From Desulfomicrobiaceae bacterium (GTDB lineage: Bacteria > Desulfobacterota > Desulfovibrionia > Desulfovibrionales > Desulfomicrobiaceae), in NCBI GenBank assembly GCA_003530935.1, contig DPEO01000120.1, positions 1 to 15,605 on the forward strand: a stretch of 15,605 bases of DNA. The letters are read 5' to 3'. A program made the translations under genes and the position numbers. This document shows positions 8,721-15,562 of this stretch, piece by piece (positions within the stretch are counted from its first letter, which is position 1; the number at the start of each line of letters is the position of its first letter). The notes below the pieces were generated by a model, which was not told where the DNA came from, made no database searches, and worked only from the letters and a program-made list of their open reading frames with translations.

Positions 8721-8738
8721 ATCAAAATATCTTGATAT
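8719..8738. promoter_or_regulatory. Operator palindrome ATATCAA-N6-TTGATAT over the sahR start
   Basis: A perfect 7-bp inverted repeat with a six-base AT-rich spacer in an otherwise GC-rich region. It covers the expected transcription start and the first two bases of the sahR ATG. Position and symmetry fit autorepression of the sahR-ahcY-metK operon by the ArsR-type protein. I recall that SahR sites in this group are AT-rich palindromes of this kind but cannot verify the exact consensus. Confidence 0.8.
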
Positions 8739-8741
8739 GAA

Positions 8742-8770
8742 AATCTAGCGGTCGCCCCGCCCCCTGTCAA
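8742..8770 (-). promoter_or_regulatory. Sigma-70 promoter of sahR-ahcY-metK
   Basis: Perfect TTGACA at 8770-8765, a 17-base spacer, and TAGATT at 8747-8742 (four of six matches to TATAAT). The predicted start, about 8735, lies inside the palindrome, giving a leader of roughly 15 bases. Confidence 0.75.
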
Positions 8771-8944
8771 GCACCAAAATCCACACGGACATCTCCGTTG
8801 GACTTGTGGAATTGACGTGCCCTACGGCGCACGCCGCGGGCCCCTCCTCTCCAGACCCAGGCCCGATAAAACGCCGCCGCCCACGAATTTTCCTTGCCCC
8901 CCGCCCGGCTCCAAGTCTAGGGAGCGGCTTTCCCGGAGGATGCC

Positions 8945-9802
8945 ATGCTGCGTGTGTATGCCCAATTGGTGGGTTCCGTGGTTCTGTGGGGCGGAACGTG
9001 GGTTTCCGGTCGGCTGCTCGCCCAGAGCATGCCCTCCTTTTGCGCGGCGTTCTTGCGCTTTGTGGTGGCCTCGGCCTTTCTCGTGGGCTGGGCATGGTGG
9101 CGCACCGGCGCCATCCCCAGGCCGCCGCGCCACTGGGGGCTGGTGGCCCTTTTGGGGGCCACGGGCATTTTCGCCTACAACTACTTCTTCTTCACCGGGC
9201 TTGCCACTGTGCCGGCAGGCCGGGCCGCCCTCATCATCGCCACCGCGCCGCTGGTGATCACCTTGGCCAGTCCTCAAGGGTGGCGGCCGCAAGTGATTGG
9301 CGGCGCGCTTGTGGCCCTTGCCGGGGCGGGCACCGTCCTCGCCCACGGGGCGCCCTGGCGGCTTTTTGCCACCGGCCTGACGACGGGGGACCTGCATATC
9401 CTCGGATGCGTGGTGAGCTGGAGCGCCTATTCCATCCTCAACGCCCGGGCCACCCGACGCATGGAGCCGATCACCGCCGTCACCTGGGCATGCGTGGCCG
9501 GCACCCTGCTCCTTGCCCTGCCGGCACTGCAGAGCGACGTCGTGGAGCACGCCCGTACGGCCACGCTCCTGGATTGGGGCAATATCGTCTTTTTGGGAGT
9601 TCTGGCCACAGGGGTGGCCTTTACCTGGTATGTGCAGGGCATTCAGGCCGTAGGCGCACCCCGGGCAGGGGTATTCATCAACCTCGTGCCGGTATGCGCG
9701 GTGCTTCTGGCCTGGATGCTCTTGGGCGAGCCCATCGACTTCTCTCTTGTGGCCGGAGGGCTTTTGGTGCTCTGCGGCGTGCGGCTGGCCAACCGGCGCT
9801 AA
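8945..9802 (+). CDS. DMT superfamily transporter, EamA domains (RhaT/YdcZ-like exporter)
   Basis: A 285-residue inner-membrane protein with about ten predicted helices arranged as two EamA repeats, the normal size for this family. The first repeat begins LVGSVVLWGGTWVSGR and contains FLRFVVASAFL. The second contains SWSAYSILNARATRR and ends FINLVPVCAVLLAWMLLGEPI, a strongly conserved EamA element. Family members export amino acids, metabolites or drugs; the substrate is not predictable here. The ATG at 8945 follows GGAGGA with a short gap. It is divergent from sahR and shares a 224-base region with it, but I see no good promoter on the plus strand there. Its stop codon overlaps the stop of the convergent DUF456 gene. 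Confidence 0.85.
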   Translation: MLRVYAQLVGSVVLWGGTWVSGRLLAQSMPSFCAAFLRFVVASAFLVGWAWWRTGAIPRPPRHWGLVALLGATGIFAYNYFFFTGLATVPAGRAALIIATAPLVITLASPQGWRPQVIGGALVALAGAGTVLAHGAPWRLFATGLTTGDLHILGCVVSWSAYSILNARATRRMEPITAVTWACVAGTLLLALPALQSDVVEHARTATLLDWGNIVFLGVLATGVAFTWYVQGIQAVGAPRAGVFINLVPVCAVLLAWMLLGEPIDFSLVAGGLLVLCGVRLANRR

Positions 9803-10296
9803 GCTCCCCAGAGGCGCAAAACCATGAAGACGAGCATGCCCGCGCCCAGGGACATCTTCACCACCATGCCGCCCACCCGGCCGCGCAAGGCCCCCCAAGC
9901 TGCGGTGCGGGCCTGAGCAAAAGAAACTCCCCGCATCATCTCCCCCAGCAGACACCCGCCATAAGCCCCCAGAGCCGCGCCCACAAGCGCCCCCAGACCA
10001 AAGGCCACGGGCGCGCCCACAATGGCGCCCACCACCGCCCCCACCATGGCAAGGACGCTTCCCTGGGTGGAGGCTCCGGCGCGCCGCGCCTCCCGATCCT
10101 GCAGGAGCCACTCGGCCGCTTCTCCGGCTACGGCCACGAGCACCAGCGCCACCCACACCCCGGCGGTCGCCCCATGGCTTCCGGTCACCGCCGCCAGGGC
10201 AAAAAGCCCAAGCAGGATCCAATTGGCGGGCAAGGAAAAGACATGCAGGCCGAAGGCCGCCACCAGCGCCACGCTGAAGAGCGCATCGAGCATCAT
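9799..10296 (-). CDS. DUF456 family small membrane protein
   Basis: A 165-residue protein with four or five predicted membrane segments, rich in Gly and Ala. The central stretch (residues about 80-118, GAVVGAIVGAPVAFGLGALVGA and GCLLGEMMRG) is the glycine-zipper-like repeat typical of DUF456 proteins, whose function is unknown. The start is the ATG at 10296 or the one immediately after it at 10293; the first overlaps the stop of the sensor gene as ATGA. It is the last gene of its operon and meets the convergent exporter tail to tail, sharing CTAA at 9799-9802, so there is no room for a separate terminator. Confidence 0.75.
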   Translation of the reverse strand: MMLDALFSVALVAAFGLHVFSLPANWILLGLFALAAVTGSHGATAGVWVALVLVAVAGEAAEWLLQDREARRAGASTQGSVLAMVGAVVGAIVGAPVAFGLGALVGAALGAYGGCLLGEMMRGVSFAQARTAAWGALRGRVGGMVVKMSLGAGMLVFMVLRLWGA

Positions 10297-12653
10297 CCGT
10301 CATTCACCATAAACCCCAACCGGCGCAGCACCGCCGCCAGCTGCGGCGCGTCATACGGTTTGGCGAGCACCGCCGAAATTCCCACAGCCAAACAGGCCTG
10401 CTCCATGGCCGCGTCGTCATGGGCGGTGATGGCCACCACCGGCAACCCCACGTCCTGCGCCCGCAAACGCTCCACCGCCTCCGGGCCGGAAAGTCCCGGC
10501 ATCTCCACGTCCACCACCGCCAGGTCAAACCCGGTGGGGTCCTGGAGTACGGCTTCCACCAGTCGCTCGCCATCCTCCACGATCTTGGTCCGCCGCGCCC
10601 CCAGCCGCACCAGAAGCGACTCCAAGAGCGCCGCATTGAAGGGATTGTCCTCAGCGATAACGACTCGAAATCCTGAAGAAGTAGACGCAGAGCTGCAAAC
10701 AGACGAGGGCTCTTCTGCGTGCGGAAGCGCTTCGGACGATGGGCCGGGCAAGGATGCCTCCGCCTCCTCCTGCGGCGAAGGCAGCACCTCCAGCTCCACG
10801 GAAAATCCGAGCTCCGTCCCCAAGGGACCCTGATGGCGCCCGATCCCCCGAGCCCCGAGACGGCGCAGGGTAAGCTCCGCCACCACCAGATGGAGCGCCT
10901 CGCCGTCCAAGAGCTCGTCCCCCAAAGGCATGTCCAGAGCTTGAGGGATGTTCGGCGGCTCCCCTGGGGCCTGCACCCCGAAAGTCACCAGGGCTGTGCC
11001 CGGGTCATCACTGGGGGCCGCATCCACGCTGATGAGCACTCGTCCCCCACGGGCGCGCAGGCACGCGCCCCAAAAGAGCTGCTCCATGGCCTGCCAGAGC
11101 ATGGCCGCATCCACCCGGCACTTTTCCGGCAATCGCCCTTGGCCCACGTGCACCGAGACGCTCCAACGCTCCCCGTGCGCACGCGTCTGCTCGAAAAACC
11201 GCCGCAAAAAAGGCCGCAACGCCACTTCCTCGGGGAGGACGGCATGCCGCCCCAAACGCAATTCCAGCAGCGCCTGCAAGGTCTGGATGAGGCGGCGCAG
11301 CGAAATTTCCGCTTTGTCCAAATGCGCCACTTCCGCATGCATGCGCTCCAAGATCCCCAGACATCGTTCGAGCACCAGCCGCCGGCCGGCATCCACACCG
11401 CGCTGGTAGGCATCGCCGGCGTCCATGGCCGCCAGCACCCGAGCGCCGTCTCCCCCCTGGGGCCACATGGCGTCGCAGGCCAGCACCCACGCGCCATTCC
11501 ACTTCCCTACCCAGCTCCCAGCGTCGTGGCCGCGAAGCCAAGGCACTGCTTCGCGCACCGAGCGCCCCACGACTTCCGTCGGCGCACGCCCCAAAAGGCG
11601 CGCCCAAGCGGCATTGGCGGCCACCACCTGTCGGGTGCCATCCACCGCAAGCAGACCGCACTCCAGGCTCTCGACAATGCCCCGCCACCGCTCCACCTCG
11701 ACCCGAAGCGTCTGTTCCACATCCCGGCGCCGGGAGATGTCCCACAGCACAACGAGCCAATACTGCTCGCCCCCCACCCCAAAGGGAGCAGCCGTGCGCA
11801 TCACCCATACCGAGGTTCCGTCCCCCCGAAGCAGACACACCTCCCGCGTGAGAAGCGAACCCAAGTCCAATTCCGATCCGCCCCCCTCGAGCACGGACCA
11901 CGGATATCCTGGGTCCACGGCAGGTTCGACACCCAAAAGGGTCGCTGCCGCAGGATTGAGCCGGCGCACCATGCCCGCCGCATCCACCAACACCACGGGC
12001 ACGGGCAGGGCGTCGAGCAGCGCATCGTCGCCACGGGAGCGCGTCGTCCCGGCAGAGGGCATAGCTGCAACCCGGAGGCGTCCCAGCCCCCATACAACGA
12101 AAAGAAATCCCATTCCCGCGAGGGCCAACAGCGGCCGCCAAGTCGTCTCGGGGGTCTGCATCCCAGCCCCCCTACGACGCACATCCCCCATGGCAGCCAC
12201 CAACCCTTGCCGGGCATCCAGCATGCGCCCTGCCTGGTGCCGCCAATCCTCGGCAGAAGCCCCCTCCTTCAAGGAAGCCACGAGCCGACAGGCGTCTTCA
12301 AACTCCAGGGCCTTTGTGAGCACCGGCTGCACCGCCTCCACCCCCAAGACCGGATCCGCAGCCACCCGCACGCGGTGAATGCCCTGAAGCAGCTCAGCCA
12401 GGGCATGATCCAGAGTCCCCTGAATATGAAGACGCAGCCCTGGCTGCTGGGCCGCGTCCCCCAGTACGGCCTCCTCTGCATCCAGACGGCGCACCGCCGC
12501 CTCCATATAGGCGATCCCTACTTCCACCCGCGCCCATGCCAGACGTTGGGCCGCAGCACGCTCGGCCATCCGCGCTACGATCAGCGCCCCCACCAGGGCG
12601 GCCAGCATCAGCCCCAGCCCGATCCCGATCCACCATCTGCTGCCCACCGTCAT
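10293..12653 (-). CDS. Hybrid sensor protein: two PAS domains, degenerate kinase core, intact receiver
   Basis: A 786-residue inner-membrane protein. Order: membrane helix 7-27; a helical, probably periplasmic sensor region 30-168; membrane helix 172-192; PAS-like domains at about 208-310 and 320-410; a helical region 415-470 where the phosphoacceptor helix should be; a degenerate ATPase-like region 475-625; an acidic/serine linker 626-661; and a receiver domain 662-781. The receiver has all key residues: E668, D669, phosphoacceptor D715 (VVDVEMPG), T743 and K765. In contrast I see no His-Glu-x-x-x-Pro H-box (only H439 and H444 in ERMHAEVAHLD), no Asn in the N-box (LFWGACLRA) and no DxGxG box. 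It may therefore be phosphorylated by another kinase. The ATG at 12653 overlaps the comF stop as ATGA; longer frames run inside comF. Confidence 0.83.
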   Translation of the reverse strand: MTVGSRWWIGIGLGLMLAALVGALIVARMAERAAAQRLAWARVEVGIAYMEAAVRRLDAEEAVLGDAAQQPGLRLHIQGTLDHALAELLQGIHRVRVAADPVLGVEAVQPVLTKALEFEDACRLVASLKEGASAEDWRHQAGRMLDARQGLVAAMGDVRRRGAGMQTPETTWRPLLALAGMGFLFVVWGLGRLRVAAMPSAGTTRSRGDDALLDALPVPVVLVDAAGMVRRLNPAAATLLGVEPAVDPGYPWSVLEGGGSELDLGSLLTREVCLLRGDGTSVWVMRTAAPFGVGGEQYWLVVLWDISRRRDVEQTLRVEVERWRGIVESLECGLLAVDGTRQVVAANAAWARLLGRAPTEVVGRSVREAVPWLRGHDAGSWVGKWNGAWVLACDAMWPQGGDGARVLAAMDAGDAYQRGVDAGRRLVLERCLGILERMHAEVAHLDKAEISLRRLIQTLQALLELRLGRHAVLPEEVALRPFLRRFFEQTRAHGERWSVSVHVGQGRLPEKCRVDAAMLWQAMEQLFWGACLRARGGRVLISVDAAPSDDPGTALVTFGVQAPGEPPNIPQALDMPLGDELLDGEALHLVVAELTLRRLGARGIGRHQGPLGTELGFSVELEVLPSPQEEAEASLPGPSSEALPHAEEPSSVCSSASTSSGFRVVIAEDNPFNAALLESLLVRLGARRTKIVEDGERLVEAVLQDPTGFDLAVVDVEMPGLSGPEAVERLRAQDVGLPVVAITAHDDAAMEQACLAVGISAVLAKPYDAPQLAAVLRRLGFMVNDG

Positions 12654-13330
12654 GCCCGTGCCACCACCGCGCACCATACCTCCCGCGCCCCTGCGGCCTT
12701 CAACGCCCAGGCACACGCCCGGGCCGTGGCCCCGGTTGTCATAATGTCATCCACCACGGCCACGCGCAGCCCGGAGACCGGCGCCGATACAAACGCCCCA
12801 CCCACGTTCACCTGGCGTTCGGCGCACGAAAGCCGCGCCTGGCGCTCGGTGTCCCGAATCTTGGTGAGTAACTGACGCATCGGCCAACCCATGCGCCGGG
12901 AAAGCATCCGGCCCAGCTCCACACTCTGGTTGAAGCCGCGCTCCACCAACCCCGAGGGCCGCATGGGCACCGGCACCACTACGTCGGCGGCAAGCCCCCG
13001 GGCCTGCACCGCCTCGGCCATCATCCAGCCCAAAACCCCCACGAGCCCCAGCTCGCCGGCAAACTTCAAGCGCACCAAAAGCCGGCGCAAAGGCCCGGCG
13101 TATCCTCCCCAAAAGGCCACCGCGCTCCACGGCGGCGGGTCCAGACGGCAGCGGCCGCACACCAGCGGCGGCCCCGCCGCCCCTGCGCGGATCTCTCCAC
13201 AGCACGGACAAAAGGAATGCGTCTGACGCGGCATATGCCGGGAGCACTGGGCACACAGCCAGCCTTCGGCCACCACCGCACCACAGCCCTGGCAGCGGCG
13301 GCCACGCCACGCCCCCCAATTACCCATCAT
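12650..13330 (-). CDS. comF: ComF family phosphoribosyltransferase-like protein
   Basis: A 226-residue protein of ComF type. The N-terminus is a zinc-ribbon-like region with paired cysteines (C13/C16, C26/C29, C41/C43/C44, C58/C61). The rest is a type I phosphoribosyltransferase fold with VVPVPM (118-123), ERGFNQS (130-136) and the PRPP-binding loop VVDDIMTTGAT (192-202). ComF proteins are linked to DNA uptake in naturally competent bacteria but are found widely, and their reaction is unsettled. The start is the ATG at 13330 or 13327, both behind GGAGG; 13330 overlaps the upstream stop as ATGA. The gene also overlaps the following sensor gene by four bases. Confidence 0.87.
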   Translation of the reverse strand: MMGNWGAWRGRRCQGCGAVVAEGWLCAQCSRHMPRQTHSFCPCCGEIRAGAAGPPLVCGRCRLDPPPWSAVAFWGGYAGPLRRLLVRLKFAGELGLVGVLGWMMAEAVQARGLAADVVVPVPMRPSGLVERGFNQSVELGRMLSRRMGWPMRQLLTKIRDTERQARLSCAERQVNVGGAFVSAPVSGLRVAVVDDIMTTGATARACAWALKAAGAREVWCAVVARA

Positions 13331-13869
13331 CCGCCCTCCGGATGCGGCCAGGCGGCAAGCCCTCCGCGCACCGCCTCCCAAACGCATGCATCCAGGTCTC
13401 CAGGTCCTTCCACGCCGCGCAACCCCACCACAGGCCCCAACGCAAAGCCCAGATACGGCAAGAAAAACCGCAGCGTGCGCACAATACCCGAAAAAAGCTC
13501 ATCCCCCCGCGGCCTGCCTGCCACGAGCAGCGCGGCGGCGGGCTTGGGGACCGCCGCAGGCGGCCCGGACCAATACCGACTCTGCGCCCGGTCGATCCAG
13601 GCCTTGGCCAAGGCCGGCACATGATAGAAATACACCGGCGCCGCCACGATGAGCCGAGAAGCCGCGCCCACTCGGGCAAACAGCGCCTCGGCATCGTCAC
13701 CTGCCGCCAGGGGGCACGCCCCTTGACGGCAAGCCCCGCAGCCCCGGCACGGGGCTACCTGAAAATCCCGCAAAAAGAGACACCGGGCCTGGCGCATGCC
13801 CGCCACAGCCGCTGCCAGGGTCTCCGTCGTGCCCCCTTTATGCGGGGAAAGGCTCAGGACCAGTTCCAT
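13327..13869 (-). CDS. Flavodoxin-fold NAD(P)H-dependent FMN reductase, iron-sulfur-flavoprotein-like
   Basis: A 180-residue cytoplasmic protein. The N-terminal strand and phosphate loop (LVLSLSPHKGGTTETLA, residues 3-19) are those of the flavodoxin-like FMN reductase family. APVYFYHVPALAKAWIDR (77-94) is the flavin-facing segment. Residues 41-52 hold C-x2-C-x2-C-x4-C (CRGCGACRQGAC), the compact cysteine motif of iron-sulfur flavoproteins from anaerobes, so it may bind a 4Fe-4S cluster besides FMN. Relatives lacking a cluster also carry similar cysteines. The ATG at 13869 is chosen because the family begins right at this strand. It lies inside the upstream small ORF (32-base overlap) and the gene overlaps comF by four bases. 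The electron acceptor is unknown. Confidence 0.82.
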   Translation of the reverse strand: MELVLSLSPHKGGTTETLAAAVAGMRQARCLFLRDFQVAPCRGCGACRQGACPLAAGDDAEALFARVGAASRLIVAAPVYFYHVPALAKAWIDRAQSRYWSGPPAAVPKPAAALLVAGRPRGDELFSGIVRTLRFFLPYLGFALGPVVGLRGVEGPGDLDACVWEAVRGGLAAWPHPEGG

Positions 13870-14083
13870 ACGTTTTGCGCCGCCACACCACCCGCACCGT
13901 ATCCGGGGCGACCGTCTCGGCGTCCGCCCGCCAATCCGGCTCCAGCCAGCGCGCCTCCAGCACCGCATCCAGGCCTTCGGGCCGCACCAGCATCACCACT
14001 TCCGACGCCGTGGCAAAACGCAGATGCCAACTGGCATCCCGCGTCAAGCCTCAGCACACGCGGCGCAAGTCGATTTCCGCCAT
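13838..14083 (-). pseudogene. Small conserved-looking ORF with in-frame TGA at codon 11
   Basis: From an ATG at 14083, 13 bases after the MBL hydrolase stop, the frame reads MAEIDLRRVC, then TGA (14053-14051), then continues open for 70 codons (GLTRDASWHLRFATASEVVM and onward) to TAA at 13838. The part after the TGA has coding-like codon use and can be initiated only at a TTG (14047), giving 69 residues. The spacing and the overlap with the next gene fit an operon gene starting at 14083. The TGA may be a sequencing error, a recent mutation, or, less likely, selenocysteine. I do not recognise the protein. Confidence 0.5.
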
Positions 14084-14096
14084 AAGTCCCCACGCA

Positions 14097-14717
14097 TCAT
14101 GCCTGAAAAGGCGAAAAAAATGGGTTGTGGCGCATTTCGTCGCCCACGGTGGTGGCTGGCCCGTGGCCGGGATAGACGCGGGTCGCCTCCGGCAGGGTGA
14201 AGATCCGCTCGCGCACCGAGCGTTCCAGCACCGCAGCCGAGCTGCCCGGAAAATCCGTGCGCCCCACGGAGCGATAAAACAGGAGGTCGCCCACGAACAC
14301 CGCCCCCAAGGAGGGGAAATAGAAGGAGAGCCCGCCCGGGCTATGGCCGGGGGTACTCAGGATCTGGCACGGGATGCCGAGAAGCTGGTGTTCGCCGGAC
14401 TCCACCGGCGTCCAGGAAAAGGCGGGGGTGCGGGGAAAGCCCCACATGCCGCCGGCGCCGAGTTCCGTGTCCAAAAGCGAGGCCTCGCGGGGATCGGCCC
14501 AGACCGGAGCGCCCGTGGCCTCGGCCACGCCAGCGATGCCTTGAATGTGATCGAAGTGGAAATGGGTGGCGAGGATGGCCTCCAGGGTCCGGCCCTGAAG
14601 CGCTGCCAGCACCACTTCAGGCTCGCCGCCGGGGTCGATGACCACTGCCCGGGTGTCGTCCCCGACCACGTAACAATTGGTTTCCAGCGGCCCAAGGGCC
14701 AGAGTTTCGATGCGCAT
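14097..14717 (-). CDS. MBL-fold metallo-hydrolase (glyoxalase II-like)
   Basis: A 206-residue cytoplasmic metallo-beta-lactamase-fold protein. The metal ligands are all visible: THFHFDH (residues 51-57), H125 in STPGHSPGG, D144 in VFVGDLLF, and H185 in VYPGHGPATT. These place it with the glyoxalase II-like hydrolases (COG0491), which act on thioesters or related substrates. It is shorter than true GloB, lacking the C-terminal glutathione-binding region, so the substrate is open. The ATG at 14717 has GGGAGGG five bases upstream; a longer frame to 14744 lacks such a site. It is the first gene of the operon running down to DUF456 and has its own promoter-like sequence after the pyrE terminator. 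Confidence 0.88.
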   Translation of the reverse strand: MRIETLALGPLETNCYVVGDDTRAVVIDPGGEPEVVLAALQGRTLEAILATHFHFDHIQGIAGVAEATGAPVWADPREASLLDTELGAGGMWGFPRTPAFSWTPVESGEHQLLGIPCQILSTPGHSPGGLSFYFPSLGAVFVGDLLFYRSVGRTDFPGSSAAVLERSVRERIFTLPEATRVYPGHGPATTVGDEMRHNPFFSPFQA

Positions 14718-14746
14718 CGCACCCTCCCGATAGTGCTTTCCCAACT

Positions 14747-14774
14747 CTTAGAGGGGAGAGAAAAACACTGTCAA
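14747..14774 (-). promoter_or_regulatory. Possible promoter of the MBL-to-DUF456 operon
   Basis: TTGACA at 14774-14769, then a 16-base spacer and TCTAAG at 14752-14747 (four of six matches to TATAAT), lying between the pyrE terminator and the MBL start codon. Spacing and position fit; the -10 is moderate. Confidence 0.5.
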
Positions 14775-14779
14775 ACACG

Positions 14780-14813
14780 AAAAAAGAACGCCCCCTGGAA
14801 CTGCCAGAGGGCG
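14780..14813 (-). terminator. Intrinsic terminator after pyrE
   Basis: On the minus strand a 10-bp stem with one G-T pair (CGCCCTCTGG at 14813-14804, CCAGGGGGCG at 14798-14789), a five-base loop, then TTC and six T (14785-14780). It ends the purB-pyrE transcript before the MBL promoter. Confidence 0.9.
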
Positions 14814-14849
14814 CCACCGCAAGCATTCTGCGGCACCAAAACCATCTTC

Positions 14850-15404
14850 TTATCGCCCGAGGCTCACCAGCGCACCGCGGGTAAACAGGGCATGGAGCTC
14901 GAAGCCGGCCTCGGCAAGCCGGGCGCGGCCGCCTTCCTCGCGGTCCAGCACGCAGAGCACCGCCGCCACGGTGAGGCCTTCGGACTGCACCCGCTCGATG
15001 GTGGTCAGCAAGGTGCCGCCGGTGGTAACTACGTCTTCCAACAAGGCCACCCGCGCACCTGGGGCAAAGTTGGTCAGGCCCTCCAGATAGCGGTTGGTGC
15101 CGTGCCCCTTGGGGTTCTTGCGCACGATAATGCCCGCAAGCGGCATGCCTTCCAGATACGACACCACGGTCACGGCCGAAACCAGCGGATCCGCACCCAA
15201 GGTCATGCCGGCCACCCCGTCCACGCCACCGAGTTTTTTGAGTTCCTCCACCAACAACCGGCCGATGAGATAGGCCCCTTCGGGATGCAGGGCCGTCGGC
15301 TTGCAGTCGAAATAGTAGTCGCTCTTTTTGCCCGAGGTGAGGGTGAACTCCCCTTCGAGATAGGATTTTTCCAGCAAAAGCTGGGCAAGACGTCGGCGCA
15401 TCAT
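14850..15404 (-). CDS. pyrE: Orotate phosphoribosyltransferase
   Basis: A 184-residue enzyme of pyrimidine synthesis that joins orotate and PRPP to give orotidine monophosphate. Signatures are FTLTSGKKSDYYFDCK (residues 20-35), the lysine-rich loop IIVRKNPKGHGT (92-103) and the PRPP-binding loop LLEDVVTTGGT (121-131). Two adjacent ATGs (15404 and 15401) are possible starts. GGGAGG lies three bases from the first and six from the second, so the second may be used; this changes the protein by one Met. The first overlaps the purB stop as ATGA, implying coupled translation. The gene is followed by a strong terminator. Confidence 0.96.
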   Translation of the reverse strand: MMRRRLAQLLLEKSYLEGEFTLTSGKKSDYYFDCKPTALHPEGAYLIGRLLVEELKKLGGVDGVAGMTLGADPLVSAVTVVSYLEGMPLAGIIVRKNPKGHGTNRYLEGLTNFAPGARVALLEDVVTTGGTLLTTIERVQSEGLTVAAVLCVLDREEGGRARLAEAGFELHALFTRGALVSLGR

Positions 15405-15562
15405 GCCCCTCCCAACACGCGCGTAAAAATGGCGTCTTCGTGGCGCAGATAGAACCGGGCGTCGAAAAGGGCATCCAAGGCTTCGGCAGAAAGCGCCGCG
15501 CGCAAGGTGGCGTCGGCGCGCACGGCCTCGGGGAAGGAGCGGCGCTCGTTCAAGCAGGCCAG
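15401..15562 (-). CDS. purB: Adenylosuccinate lyase, C-terminal fragment
   Basis: An open frame of 53 residues before a TGA at 15403-15401, cut at the adapter junction. It starts LACLNERRSFPEAV and ends in FYLRHEDAIFTRVLGGA. The FDARFYLRHEDAIF stretch matches the usual C-terminus of bacterial PurB, which splits adenylosuccinate and SAICAR in purine synthesis. The purB-pyrE order is common in Desulfovibrionales. No catalytic residues lie in this fragment, so the name rests on the tail and the neighbour. Confidence 0.75.
   Translation of the reverse strand: MACLNERRSFPEAVRADATLRAALSAEALDALFDARFYLRHEDAIFTRVLGGA

Noticed and set aside
8806..10833. 675-codon plus-strand frame across the exporter and DUF456
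   Set aside because: Out-of-frame with the exporter and antisense to two genes; translation is His/Arg/Gly-rich noise.
10719..12875. 718-codon plus-strand frame opposite the sensor gene
   Set aside because: Antisense shadow with His/Pro/Arg-rich translation; the minus-strand frame has clear domains.
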